A DNA stretch of 64,000 bases. Source: Caprimulgus europaeus (lineage: Eukaryota > Chordata > Aves > Caprimulgiformes > Caprimulgidae). The notes beneath the pieces were generated by a model. That model was not told the DNA's origin. It made no database searches and saw only the letters and a program-made list of their open reading frames with translations. The position numbers and the translations under genes were made by a program. The DNA is taken from positions 123,788,760 to 123,852,759 of the forward strand of contig OU015524.1 in NCBI GenBank assembly GCA_907165065.1, written 5' to 3'. Below, in pieces: positions 20,028-33,700 of this stretch (positions are counted from its first letter, which is position 1; the number at the start of each line of letters is the position of its first letter).

Positions 20028-20432
20028 GGCAGGAGCTGGTGGGGGGTCCCCACGGAGCACAGCACCCTTGTGACAGTGAGGAGTGGCTGGAGGTGGGTGG
20101 GGGGTCCCCACGGAGACCAGCACCCATGTGCTGACAGTGAGGGGTGGCAGGACCTCAGGAGGGTCCCCACGGAGCACAGCACCCTTGTGACAGTGAGGGG
20201 TGGCTGGAGGTGGGTGGGGGGTCCCCACAGGGACCAGCACCCTTGTGACAGTGAGGGGTGGCTGGAGGTGGGTGAGGGGTCCCCACAGACCAGCACCCAT
20301 GTGCTGACAGCAAGAGGTGGCAGGACCTCAGGAGTGTCCCCATGGAGCACAGCACCCATGTGACAGTGAGGGGTGGCTGGAGGTGGGTGGGGGGTCCCCA
20401 CAGAGCACAGCACCCATGTGCTGACAGGATCT
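20028..20432. repeat. About 60-bp minisatellite, SCARA5 intron 1
   Basis: Some six to seven imperfect units of 56-66 bp, each containing GGTCCCCACGGAGCACAGCA and GACAGTGAGGGGTGGCTGGA. Length variation comes from optional CATGTGCTGACAG segments. A 23-bp unit (GGACAGCAGGATCAGGCCCA) is also doubled just downstream, near 20510-20555. Confidence 0.92.
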
Positions 20433-20994
20433 CAGGGGGGTTCCCATGAAGCCCAGCACCACTCCTGGGAACAACTCAAACCTCCTGACCAGAGAAGCAG
20501 GGACAGCAGGATCAGGCCCATGGGGACAGCAGGATCAGGCCCATGGGGACAGCAGGCTTGGCTCATGGTCAGGGTGCTGGGGGTACCTAGAGGTGGTGTG
20601 GGTTCAGGGGTACCCCAAACCCTGGGGGTGAAACAGGTCCTGGGAGGCTGGTATGCACACACTGAGCCATCATCTCCCCAGCCCTGGGGAGGGACAGACA
20701 TCCAGGGCATGTCCAGAGTGGACACCAAGGCTGGACATCTGCTGGGCAAGCGTGGGTGGGTGGTGGGATCCCCTCCTTGGCCAACAAAGGGGCTGTGCTG
20801 GTGGTGAGCATCTCACTGAGGTGCAAGGACACAGGCAGGACTAGCTGGTGGTGGACCCATGGTCCTGCTGAGCTTGCCCACCACCTTCTCCTTGTATTCA
20901 CTGAGAGGGTCTGGCCCTCATTGGTGGCACTGTCAAGCCCAGCCTGGGCCATGGGCAAGTCAAGAAACCATCTGCTGATCTAGCTGAAGATTTC
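20433..20994. other. SCARA5 intron 1, unassigned
   Basis: Apart from the doubled 23-bp unit near 20510-20555, nothing recognised. Confidence 0.5.
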
Positions 20995-21385
20995 ATGGAA
21001 TCATAGAATCTTTTGGTTGGAAAAGACCTTGGAGATCATTGAGTTCAACTGTACCTGTCCACTGCTGAACCAGATCTCTGAGCACCTCATCTGCCCATCT
21101 TTTCAATCCCTCCAGGGATGGGGACTCCACCACTGCCCTGGGCAACCCCTTCCAATGCCTCAGAACCCTTTCAGCAAAGAAATTCTTCCTCACATCCCAT
21201 CTCAACTGCCCTGGCCACAACTGGAGCCCATTTCCTCTTGTCCTGTCCCTTGCTCCTTGCTTGAACAGACCCACCCCCACCTCTCTCCACCCTCCTCCAA
21301 GGGACTTGGACAGAGCCACAAGGTCTCCCCTCAGCCTCCTTTTCTCCAGGCTCAACACCCCCAGTTCCCTCAGCCAGGAACTCAT
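20995..21385 (-). mobile_element. CR1, family B-like, inverted
   Basis: The tail side begins TCATGGAATCATAGAATCTT. The family B body follows from TTTTCAATCCCTCCAGGGAT to CCCCAGTTCCCTCAGCCAGG. The sequence between the tail and the body differs from other family B copies. Confidence 0.9.
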
Positions 21386-21415
21386 AAGACTTGTTCTCCA
21401 CAAACAAGTCCAGGG

Positions 21416-21472
21416 AGGTTGGACTGGATGATCTTTGAAGGTCCCTTCCAACTCAAACCATTCAATCCTCTT
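21416..21472 (+). mobile_element. CR1 3'-end remnant, sense
   Basis: GGTTGGACTGGATGATCTTT ... CAAACCATTCAATCC. It lies 30 bp from the inverted copy ending at 21385, forming a head-to-head pair about 200 bp before SCARA5 exon 2. Confidence 0.8.
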
Positions 21473-21676
21473 TTGTGGTGGTCAGCTTTGCCAAGCAAGA
21501 GCAGAGAGGTCCCTTGACAGCAGCAGGTCCATGTCCCCTGCACCAGCAGATGCCATATTGCACTGGACCATGCAGGGTACAGGATTAGCCAGGATGAGTC
21601 CCCTGCCACGTCAGGACATCCCATAACCACCAAACACCATCTCACAGGCACGTTCTGCTCCACCAGCAGCAGGAGG

Positions 21677-21788
21677 ATGGAGAACAAAGCCATGTACCTC
21701 CACACCTTCAACGAGAGGGAGAACGGCTCCGTCTTCGAGGAGCCCTTCGAGGGGAGGAACCTTTCCAAACTGAACCTCTGCGAGGATG
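21677..21788 (+). CDS. SCARA5: SCARA5 exon 2 (first coding)
   Basis: The acceptor is CCACCAGCAG or the CAG three bases on, both upstream of the ATG. It encodes [20 protein letters not shown] and [17 protein letters not shown], the cytoplasmic tail. The donor is [20 protein letters not shown] is identical to the human tail as recalled, apart from one flanking residue. Confidence 0.96.
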
Positions 21789-24700
21789 GTGAGTCCAGGC
21801 TCCACCTGAGGGGCTTTAAACATGGTGGCAGAAACCTGGAGAGCTTCTGGAGGGTACAGGGGGGCTTGGATTGCTTGAGGAGCAGCTCAGCAGTTTGAGC
21901 CCACACAGGCAGAGGTGTCTACCTTGAGTTAGGGGCTTCAGCTCCAGCTGTGGGTCCCAGAGCTTTGAGCAATCCCTGCTCCAAGAAGAGGGGGTGCCCA
22001 TGGTGGGGGTTCCTTGGTGGAAGTAGCACCATGGTGAATGTGTGTGTGTCCCAGATGGAGGAGGAAACCTCTCCTGCTGGCGTGGCCTCACATGTTCCTC
22101 ACGCTCAGGGAACCCCATTGCAAGGAGGTTTTTCCTCTCCTGTGCCCCCCTTTCTGCTCTGATGGGAGGGTGACAGACCCAGACCACCATGAAGCTCTGG
22201 AGGTGCCCAGGATCTCATGCACTTCTGCCACTGCCCAGGGTTGTGCTCCAGGGGAAGTCACTTTGCTCACTAAAGGTTGATTCCTGGGGGGTTGGTTTTA
22301 GGTTTTTTTCTCCTCCAAGTCTCTGTGGTCTTGTCCAGAGATGTCCTGCAATGGGGGTGGCAGCACCAGGGCTGTGCAGCAGGACACAGCAGGACCTGCT
22401 TGCATCTCCTGCACATCTTAGGTGGCCTCTATCTCCACTGTGGACCTTGTTGGGTTCTTTTCTTTTACTTTTGCCCCATGAAGTGCTCTCCAGGCTTCAC
22501 CAGATCCAGAGATGTGAGGTCCCCTTTGCTGGAAGCTCCACTTAGAGACCAGTGGGGTTACTGGGGAAACTGGTCTTGTTCTGAGCAGGCTTCCCAGTGC
22601 TGCTGTCCTCCACCACAAGCATGGGATCAGGGTGATGGGGGACTCACCTGCTTGGTTTTAGGCATGTGGGACATCTCTGGGATGTGATGGAGAGCCTTGA
22701 GCACCTCCAGAGGGCAGCTCATGTGCCAGGCTGGACCACATCCAGACCCTGGGTGAGCTGGGAACACCCAGCCCTGGCCAAATTGCTTTTGGGTGGAGGT
22801 GGCTTCCTGTGGTCATTGCAAGAGGAGATGTGGAATTGCTGTGTGGGTGTCTTCTCCTGCCCTCCAGCCCCCAGGATGGAGAGATGTTTGAGTCCAGAGG
22901 GTGGAGTTCCCATCCAGTCCTGGTGCCATTTCCCAAACCTGAGTCCTGATGCCATTCTCCAAACTTGATGTCACCCTGCAAGGGTCCCCCTTGCTCTCAG
23001 CAGCACCTCTGCCCACCTTCCTGCTGCCAGAAGGAGTGGCAGATCCTCCCCAGGGACAGTCCTTGAGCTCTGCCCCACTGCAAACATGGCAGAGGGGTGG
23101 TGGAGCCTGGAGGGACCGGTGTTGGATGAGTTGGAAGGGAAGAGTTGGTGTCCTCTGTGACTGAGGCCACCATTCCCAGCAGAGACCTTGCCCTGGTGTA
23201 GGGAAGGTTCAAGGTATCTCCTTGGCTTTGATGTTTTTGTGATAAGTTGCCCTCAGGGCAAATCTGCTCATCCATAACTCACCCCAATGTCCTCCAAGGA
23301 ACCCCATTCCCACAGGAGAGGTTGCTGGAAGGAGACTTGTGGGGCTATGCTTGGTCTGTAGCCACACAGGGCAGGGGCAAGGTCAACCTTAAAAGCTTCA
23401 TCATCAAGATGGGACCACCCAAATCCTTCCTGGGCTCATAGAAAACACTCAGCATGGGGTTGAGGACCAGTGCTGGACCTCCCCAGAGCTTGAGGGACAC
23501 TTTTTATCTTCTGGATCCCCAGTGACCAGGTGGACCACAGCTCCAGCTCCCTCAGGCATGGGCAGGGGGAAGAAATATTTGCTTTTCCCCTTGGTTACTG
23601 GCTGGAGCTCACCCGTGGACTCCTCAGAGTAAGCTGTTGTGAAAACCCTACTTCCACAGCTGTGGTCCCTCCTGCTCTTCTGAGAGCAGCAAAGAGGAGT
23701 GGGTGGTTCAGGGCGTGAGGCCAACTCCTCCCAGAGTCTCCAAGGACCTGATCTAAGTGTTAATGTCAGAAAAATATTGCAGCTTTCCTGGTTCTGAAAC
23801 CTTCTGCTCCATCTGTTTGGCTGGTGACAGCCAATGAGAACCTGGTGTGGGTGATGAGTTGCAGATGGAGGGTTCCCCAAGGAACGGCACCGCCTTTCGC
23901 ACCTGAGATGGAGAGCATGGAGCATCTCCCCACCATCCCCCAGCCCTGTGGGGGTCTCCTCGGGGTGTCAGCGAGCCTGACCTCAGCACTTGATCATTTT
24001 GGAGCCTCACCATGAGGCTGAGGGGAGTGATACACCCAGAGTAACCCTTCGCTGCTCGGAGGGGTTTGGAAGCCTCTCTGTTCTCCAGCAGGACAGACAC
24101 GTGGAGCATGGAACTGTGGAATCACAGATGGTTTGGGTGGGGAGGGACCATTAAAGGTCCCATCTAGCCCAGCCCCCTGCAGTGAGCAGGGACATCTTCA
24201 ACCAGACCAGGTTGCTCAGAGCCTCATCCAACCTGACCTTGAATGTCTCCAGGGATGGGGCTTCTACCACCTCTCTGGGCAACCTGGGCCAGGGTCTCAC
24301 CACCCTCAGTGTAAACAATTTCTTCCTTCTCTCCAGTCTGAACCTCCCCTCTTGGAGTTTCCAACCATCACCCCTTGTCCTGTCACTACAGGCCCTGCTA
24401 AATGAGCTCCTGTGATGCCAACCAGGCAACACAGGGACACGACCAGTGCCCACCCAGGCTGCTCAAAGAGGTGATACTGGGAGATGCTTTTGGACTGTCA
24501 GTGGGGCTCAGAGGACCATGAGGCTCAGCCAAACTCTGCTGAGATGATGAACCCCTGTGGATTTGTCAGCTCCAAGAGTGATGGCCACCAAATTCCCACT
24601 TCTTGGTCCATGATAAGGCCACCTCTCCCTTTCCTCACTGATAAGTCAAGCAGACAGAGCTGCTGATGACTTCAGGGCAGGTTTTGGTGCCTCTGGCTGC

Positions 24701-27700
24701 TCCTCTCTGACCAACCCCACTTTACCAGCACCCTTCTGAGATGGTGGGCTTTGAAACTAGACCTGTGATGGCTTGAAAGTGGCAGAGGGGAGATGGAGCT
24801 GAGATGTGAGGAAGAAATTGTTTGGTGTGAGGGTGGTGAGACCCTGGCCCAGGTTGGGCAGAGAAGCTGTGGCTGCTCCTCCCTGGAAGTGTTCTCGGCC
24901 AGGTTGGATGAGGCTTTGAGCAACCTGGTCTAGTGGAAGGTGTCCCTGCTGCTGGCAGGGGGGGTGGGACTGGATGAGCTTGAAGGTCCCTTCCCACCCA
25001 AACCAGTCTGGTGGGGTTTACCAGATGGGCAGACGAGGTGCTCAGGGACATGGGTTGGAGGTGGGATCGGCAGTGTTGGGTTCATGGTTGGACTTGGTGA
25101 TCTTCAAGGTCTTTTCCAACCACTCTGATTCCATGAGGTGGAGCCCAGGCAGACCCAGGTGCATGATGCTCTCCCTGACACCCTGCTCTGTCCCCAGGTC
25201 CTGGGAGGAGGATGAAGGCAGCAGGACGCTGTGGGTGGTTGGGCTCCTTGGCAGCACTGAAGTACGCTGTGGTGGGACTCTACCTCCTCGTCTTCCTCAT
25301 CCTCGTTGGAGTCTTCATCCTTGCAGGTAAGGGCTGAGCCTGGGTCCTCCCTGTGTGCTGCAGTGATGCCCTCAGGTGATGCTCCTCAGTGCAGGAGCTT
25401 GGAGAACAAGTCTGTGGGCATGTTTCTGCTGCCTCTGCTGAGATGTTCTGGTGGGTTTTCCAAGACATCCTCCAAGGGGAGGAAAATATGGGATTCAGCA
25501 GAACTGGGGTGCAGAGGTGATGCTGAAAGCTGTGGTGGCAATCCAAGGCAGGCATCACCTCCAAGTCCCGCTTCCAGCTCCTTGGGGACAATGACATGAG
25601 CCCAAACTGCACATCTGGAGTGGTTTTGATTTAAGTGTTGAGGTTGGAGTGGCTGCAGGGTCCACCATCGTGTGCTGGGGATGGTGAAGCTCAGGAGAAG
25701 CCTAGGAGTTTGGGGCTGGAATCATTCCCATCATGAGACCATGGCTGGTTGGTTTGCACCAACCCCCGTTTTGCTTGGGGTGAAGATGATCCCCAACTCC
25801 ATCGGTGATGGAGATGCAGGCAGGGTGTGATCCCTGCACAGCCTGTGCTGGCACAAGGCTCCTGTCACCCTTCTCCAGCTTTTTGGTGAGCACAGGGATG
25901 GGAAAGCTGCTCCCAAACTGGTCCCAGCCCCAGCTCATCCCTGTGCACACATCCCATGTGGTCCATGTCACCACCAGCTTGTTTTCTCCCTCATGATACT
26001 GGAAGTAGCTTGAGAAGATGTTTGGTTCAACCCACGGTCCCAGTACCCCCCCACTTGCACCAGTACCACCCCCATATGGGGCTCTGCTGGGTTTGGGGGC
26101 TTGGATGGGTGTGGGTGGGAAGTGCCACCATCAAGGACCAGTTCCTTGCTCCTCACCCACCTCCTAACCCCAGCATCCATGGGGATGAGGACAAGGGGTG
26201 ATGGTTGGAAACTCCAGGAGGGGAGATTCAGACTGGAGAGACTGGAATTGTTTATCATGAGGGTGGGGAGATGCTGGAACAAGTTGCTTGGAGGGGTCAT
26301 AGAAGCCCCATCCCTGGAAACATTGAAGGTCAGGATGGATGTGGCTCTGAGTAACCTGATCTGGTTGAAGATGTCCCTGTCACTGCAGGGGGGTTGGACT
26401 AGATGGGACCTTTAATGGTCCCTTCCCACCCAAACCAGTGTATGATGCCATGATTTTCTCTGGTGGGTTTCGTATTGAACTCCTTGCTGGCAGCTGCAGT
26501 CACACCACCACCATGGAGACAGCCTGTGTCTTGAACAAGGGTGTCTTCAAGGGTGTCTTGAACTTTTTTCTTGGGCTGAGGAAGGGACAGAGAAGGTTTT
26601 GCTGGAATGTTGGAAGCCTCTCCCACTGATTTCTTCCACGACATTGTTTTCATGTTGTTGTTGGCTCAAGAAACCCTGAGCAAGGGATGCCATGAATTGT
26701 GCAAAGAACTTGGGACAGCTCTTGTCCTGGGCTGAGCTACAGCTGCTCACCCCAGAGCAGCTCCAGCAATAACAATCCCATTATGGCATCAGCTGATGGT
26801 GGGGGAGAGCTGGAAGCCCACAATCATCTTCAAATCCTCATCTCCTGGAGGCCATTGACTGGCAAGATGACAGCTTGGAGTAGAAGCCCAGTAAAACCAC
26901 CTTACCCCCTGGGTTGTGGACCACAAGCTTGGCAAGGAAAAGCAAAATGAGGAGAAAAATGATCTCTTTTGTTATTGTTTTCTGCATGTCTGGAATTTTA
27001 AGCCGAGCCTCTGGCGTTGGGTGGAGCTGACTCACGAGCTCTGGAGCTGGCCATGATGATTGCAGATGCCCAGTCTTATCACATCCAAGAAAACCAAAGG
27101 CACAGGGTGATCTTCCAACAGGGTCAGGAGAGCACATCCAGCTGGGAGACCATATCAGCTCTGATGGGCCTCAGCTTCAAGTATCTGTGGCTGAAACATC
27201 ACTGCTGGAGCTGATGGTCCTTGGAGGACCATGGACTGGATACTCGTGGCCACCCTGAGCAGTGCAGGGCTTGCTTTTCCCATGGAAAATCCCACTTTGT
27301 GCTGCTGCAGATACCAGCTTGTCAGAGCTCAGCAGAGAGGGACCTGGGGGGGTTGGTGGGCAGCGGCTGAACAGGAGTCAGCAGAGTGCCCAGGTGGCCA
27401 AGAAGGCCAAGGGCATCCTGGCCTGGATCAGCACCAGTGTGGCCAGTAGGAGCAGGGAAGTTCTCTTCCCCCTGCCCTGGGCACTGGTGAGGCCACAGCT
27501 CGAGTGCTGGGTTCAGTGTTGGGCCCCTGAGTCCAAGAAGGACCTGGAGGTGCTGGAGTGTGTACAGAGAAGGGAACGGAGCTGGGGAAGGGTCTGGAGC
27601 ACAAGTGTGCTGAGTTCAGGCTGAGGGACCTGGGGGTGCTGAGCCTGGAGAAAAGGAGGCTGAGGGGAGACCTTGTGGCTCTGTCCAAGTCCCTTGGAGG

Positions 27701-30700
27701 AGGGTGCAGAGAGGTGGGGGTGGGTCTGTTCAAGCAAGGAGCAAGGGACAGGACAAGAGGAAATGGGCTCCAGTTGTGGCCAGGGCAGTTGAGATGGGAT
27801 GTGAGGAAGAATTTCTTTGCTGGAAGGGTTCTGAGGCATTGGAAGGGGTTGCCCAGGGCAGTGGTGGAGTCCCCATCCCTGGAGGGATTGAAGAGTGGTG
27901 CAGACACAGTGCTGAGGGACATGGGTCAGTGGGGACTGGTCAGTGTTGGGTTCATGGTTGGACTCCAGGAGCTTCAAAGGCTTTTCCAATCCAGGCCACT
28001 CTGGGATCCTGTGACTTGTGGAGTTGTACAGCAGCTGGTGACCTGCAGAAGCTCTTTTGTTCATACAAAGGGCTCAAAAGGTTTTTGCAGGTCATTTTAG
28101 AAGAATCTCTGTTTCCTGGTAACACCAGCCATCCCCAGCCAGGATGCCCTTGGCCTTCTTGGCCACCTGGGCGCTCTGTGGGATACCCTGGAGTTATTTC
28201 TCCTTGTGCTGTCCACACAGGGTTGCTTCTCTCCTTGGTTTCATTGCCGTGGTTGTCTCCACACCCATCATGGGTCCAGAAAGCCTTGACCCAGCAGCTG
28301 TGGTCACCTGTGCAGAAGGGAGCAGCACCCACCCTGTGGTGATTTTTTCCCAAGTCCTTTCTTTGCCACTTGTCCCCTCTCTGGGTGGCCTTGGGCACAT
28401 CACTGGGTTGCTTTCCCTGTTGTGTACCTGCCATGGGCAAAGGCTTCTCCAGGCTGGTGGCTACCGGGTGCCTGGCACAGCAGGGGGGTGGATGATCAGC
28501 AGTGATGTTGACAGTGACACAGGTGACAAGCTGGGATGTGCAGAGGGGACCAAACAGTGTCCCCAAGGCCCAGGAGATGAGCTCTGAGCTTGCACGCTGC
28601 AGCCCAGCCTGGGAAGCTGGGACAGTCCAGCAGCAGGATTAATTAACAGGGGGTAATTAATAGAGGAAAGATCCCTGCAGTGCCTGGCAGATGCTCAGCT
28701 CCCCCATTACAGCACCCATGGGTAGATGGGTCCCTTTGGTCCCTTGGTTGGGTACCCAGTGCCACCACTGCTGGTGGCCCCGAGCCCTCGCGTGCTCTCG
28801 GCTGCTTTCTCCTCCTCCTGACTCCTAATTGGAACTGAAATCCTGCGGTTTTAATTCAAACCAAATGGTTTCCCTCAACTTCTCCTCGGTGGAAAGGAGA
28901 GGTTGAGCTGCCAGGATGGGTCTGGTGCCAACAAAAGCTCCACCACAGCTTGGAGAACAATGGGGATGATTGATTTCAACAAAAACAAACAAAGACCAAG
29001 AAATCAACCCCCAAAACCAAACAAAGACCAAGAAATCAACCCCCAAAACCAAACAAAGACCAAGAAATCAACCCCCAAAACCAAACAAAGACCAAGAAAT
29101 CAACCCCCAAAACCAAACAAAGACCAAGAAATCAACCCCTCGTTCCTCCTGTGGCCTTGGCTTTGAGTTCCCCACCCCAGGGCTCCCTTACAGACCCAGC
29201 ATCAACACAAGGCAGAAGGAGAAGATGATGCTCCTCTGCTTGGACCAGTGGTTTTGGGGTGGACCAAGGCATGTAGTGGGGTGATGGGGTCCAGGATTGG
29301 GCTTTACTGGGTGTTACTGGGCTTGCTGGGTGCCCCAGCACAGAGCAGGGTTAGGAGCTGCTGAGAACATGAGGTTCTCCTCAAATTCCCAGGTTCCTTC
29401 TCCAAACCTCATTTTGGTTCTCTGGGAGCTGGTGTGAGGCCAGGAGGGGTTTGGGGTGGGTGCCTGGATGGTGGGGAGCTCTTTTCCAGCAGGGATGGAG
29501 AGGCAGGGGGTGAAGGATGCTCCTGAGCTGGGGTGGGTTTCCTCCTTCAAGAACCATGGGATGCAGGATGAGGATGCTCCTGAGCTGGGGGGGGTTTCCA
29601 CCCTCCTTCTCTCCCTTGGGAAGAGCCCCTGGCAGCCCTGGGATGGGGGATGCAGACCCTCCTGATCGAGGGTGGGTGTCCTCCCTTGGGAAGAGCTCTG
29701 GGATGCAGGATGAGGATGCTCCTGATCTAGGGTGGGTTTCCTCCCTTGGGAAGAGCCCTGGAAGCCCTGGGTTGAGGGATGCAGACCCCCCTGATCTGGG
29801 GTGAGTTTCTCCCTCAGGAAGAACCCAGGCATCCCCAGGATGCAGGATGAGGATGGTCCTGAGCTGAGGTGGCTTTCCACCCTCCTTCTCTCCCTTGGGA
29901 AGAGCCATGTGAGCCCCGGGATGAGGGTGCTTCTGAGCCAGGGTGGGTTTCCTCCCTCAAGAAGAGCCCTGGCAGCCTTGAGATGCAGGATGAGGATGCT
30001 CCTGACCTGGGGTGGGGTTCCTCCCTCCTTCCCTCCCTTGGGAAGAGCCCCTGGGAGCCCTGGGATGAAGGATGAAGATGCTCCTGGTCTGGGGTGGGTT
30101 TGCTCCCTCAGGAAGAGCCCTGGGATGAAGGATGAGGATGCTCCTGACCTGGGGTGGGTTTCCTCCCTCCTCCTCTCCCTCGGGAAGAGCCCTGGCAGCC
30201 CTGGGATGAGGGATGCAGCACTTGGAGGCTGTCAGCAGACCGCACCCAGAGCCATGGGGACCTGCCGAGCCAGCCTGATGGTCTTCATTAGGAGAGCAAG
30301 AGGCTGAGCTCCAGATCCACGGCCAGAAGGGAAACCTGGTTGTTCAAATGAAGATCCAGAACCTCGCTGGGGGGAAGAAGCACTTCTTGAAGGTCTGGTT
30401 TGAGGAGAGGGAAGCAGATGCTGTCAGCAGCCAGTGCTCTGACCAAAGGCAAACACCAGCTGGGTGAAGCCATGAGGTGGAGCTTTGTAGATCCATCTGG
30501 CAAAGCTCAGAACCACCTCAAAGCTCAGAGCCTTTGCTGTCTTTCCTGAGCCAGGTGCTTCCTTCTCCAGCCCTTCCTCCTCCCTGGAAGTGTTCTGGGC
30601 CAGGTTGGATGAGGCTTTGAGCAACCTGGTCTAGTGGAAGGTGTCCCTGCTGCTGGCAGAGGGGTTGGAACTGGATGAGCTTTGAGGTCCCTTCCCACCC

Positions 30701-33700
30701 AAACCATTCCATGATTCTATGATTCATCAACCAACCTTCTTCTCCAACCATGGAGAAAATTGTGTGGCCAAAGAAGGGTTGATGGGATGAACCTTGTGGG
30801 GTTTGATGTAGGGCTTTTACCTCCAAGCACCAAGGAGCAAGTGCTTCTTGGAAGGAGATGGGGTTGTAGCTCTCAGGAGTGTCCCCACTTCCATGGGGTC
30901 ATTTCTAATGCCCCACTCTTCTCCATCCTTTACAGTCTCCAGGCCACAGACATCCCCTGAGGACCTGAAGGTGCTGATGGGGAACGTCAACCGCCTCAAC
31001 GAGAGCTTTCGGGACGTGCAGCTGAAGCTGCTGCACCTACCTCTGAAGGGGGATGTGCTGGATCATATCTGGAGGCTCCAGGACCTCCTGCAGAACCACT
31101 CAGACTCCCTGTTCCTCATGACAGGGTCATTGCAGAAGCTGGAAGGGCTTCTTTGGAGCTTACAGACCCAAGCCAGCCAAACTGACAAAGCAGTGTCCAA
31201 CCTTTGGGACAGTTTGACCCAGCAGAGTGACGCAGCTCAGCAGGAGATGTACAAGCTCTCCGTGGAAGGCAACAGCAGCCGGTTGCTCCTGCAGCACCAC
31301 GATCACCTCCTGAGCCACCTGGGTAACAGGGTGGAGAGCCTGAGTGACCAGGTGACAACCATGAGTGGGGCTGTGGACACGATGAACAGGACCTTCTCCT
31401 ACGACGTGAACATCCACCATAGCCGCATCCAGGACCTGCAGGTGCTGATCAGCAATGCCACCGAGGATGCCCGGCAGATGCGTCTCATCCACATAGCCAT
31501 GGAGGAACAGCTGAAGCAGGAGCTGGCCATCCTCAACAACGTGACAGAGGACCTAAGGATGAAGGACTGGGAGCACTCCATCGCCTTGAAGAACATCTCT
31601 GTCCTACGGGGTAAGCTGCAAAGCTCTTGTAAGCTGGTGCATGAAGCTGTTGGGGATGTCCTTGGTGCTTTGGGGGGTGGTGGAAATGGTCTCTGTGGCA
31701 TGGGGGTGTCTTGTGGGGATGTCTCAGGGTGTATCAAATCCATCAGACACCACTGTTTAAGGTGTCTGTAGTGTTCAGATGTCTCCATCACCTTGGACTT
31801 TGCATAGTTGGGACCCTTCAGATGCTTCTCCATCCATGGTAGGAAGAAAGCTTCCAAGGTTCCTTCAGTGATGCCTGGGAAAACTCTGCCAGGTCTTTCC
31901 TGACCATGAAAGCGAGCCAGGCTCAGTGCAGCAGAGGTGGTGGGATGAAGCAGAGGGCAACCTGGTCTAGTGGAAGGTGTCCCTGCTGCTGGCAGGGGGG
32001 TTGGCACTGGATGAGCTTGAAGATCCCTTCCAACCCAAACCATTCTATGGCAATGGTCCCATCTGGCCACCAGATCTGAGCATGTCATGGAAATCCTCAT
32101 CCTGATGGTTCTGGAGGGTTTTTCTCCTCGGCTGATGAGCAGCCCAGCCCCATGCAGGCAGTGGGGTGGAGCAGGGGTGCATCTGGCCTGGGGTGGGGTG
32201 AGGACCAGCTTGGCATGGTGTCTGCAGTACTGCTCAGCCTCCCCCAACCACTCCTCCCAGTGCTCCTCCACCCCAGCTGCTCCCTGTGTCCCATCCCAGC
32301 AGCTGTCCCTGGGGTTGGGACCATCTCCACTCATGGAGCTGCCTGGATGTAGCCAAGAGGAGATGTTCTGGTGGCTGATGGACCACAGGGCTCACTACTG
32401 TGGGAATAGCTCTGAAGGAGCCAGCAAACAGGATCAGCCCAAGGGTCTGCCCATCTCCAAGACCTGTTTCTAACCCTAGGGAACAGGGGACAACACATCC
32501 CTTCCCTGGTTGTGTTCTCCCAGCCTCCAACCCTTATGGAGCAGATGAGATTGTCAGTTGCCCATGGTCATCCTCAACGAAGCCTCGTCCCCTTCTTAGC
32601 CTGTCCATGCCCTTGACCTCCCCAATGTCCAGTGGGATGGTTTTCTGAGGTGGATGAGATGAGATGAGATGAGATGAGATGAGATGAGATGAGATGGAGA
32701 TGGAGATGGAGATGGAGATGGAGATGGAGATGGAGATGGAGATGGGGCTGGAAATGAGATGAGATGAGATGGAGATGGAGGTGGAGATGGAGATTGGAGA
32801 TGGAGATGGGAATGGAGATGAGATGGAGATGATGAGATAAGATTGAGACTGAGATGAGATGAGATGAGATGAGATGGACATGGAGATTAAATGAGATGGA
32901 GATGGAGATGGAGATGGGGATTGGAGATGGAGATGGGAATGGAGATGACATGAAATGAGACTGAGATGACGAGATAAGATTGAGACTGAGAGAGGAGAGG
33001 AGAGGAGAGGAGAGGAGAGGAGAGGAGAGGAGAGGAGAGGAGAGGAGAGGAGAGGAGAGGAGAGGAGAGGAGAGGAGAGGAGAGGAGAGGAGAGGAGAGG
33101 AGAGGAGATGGTGGCAGAGGACTGGAGGGGCTGCACTGTAGCAGCTGATTTTAAGGAGGAAGGGCAGCTCCAACCCCCATCCCACCAAGAAGTGCCCTTG
33201 GCAGGCAGCTCCCCTGTCCCTTCCAGGGTTAACAGGACTGAGGTGGGGCCCTGGTGTGAGTTATTTCCCAGTGAGCCCATAAAACCAGAGCAGATGGAAG
33301 TTGTTGGAGCTGCCCCCACACAGAGGACCTCAGCTGAGCCGTGCTGGAGCTGGCGTGGGGGAAGCAGAACATTCCATGTCAGCACCAGTTTGACTCCAGT
33401 GCTGTTGGTGTGGGACCTCTTCCCTTCAGAGAGGATGCTGGAGGCAAAGTCAGGGTGAGGAAATGGGAGATGTCTCCTCAGTGGCTCCCACCACAGATGT
33501 CTCCAGAGTTGCTTTGGGTTTTGCTCATGGTAGGAAGCCATCTGGTTTCTTTAAGCAAGTGGTTTCCAGCAGCCCAGCCTGTGGGGTGCAGCAGGGGAGG
33601 GAGGAATTCAACCCAAACTGAGGAACACAGCTGGGTCTTGCAGTTTCCAGTGCTCATCCTGGGACCTTTGGTCAGGAGATACACCAGCAGAAATATCCCT

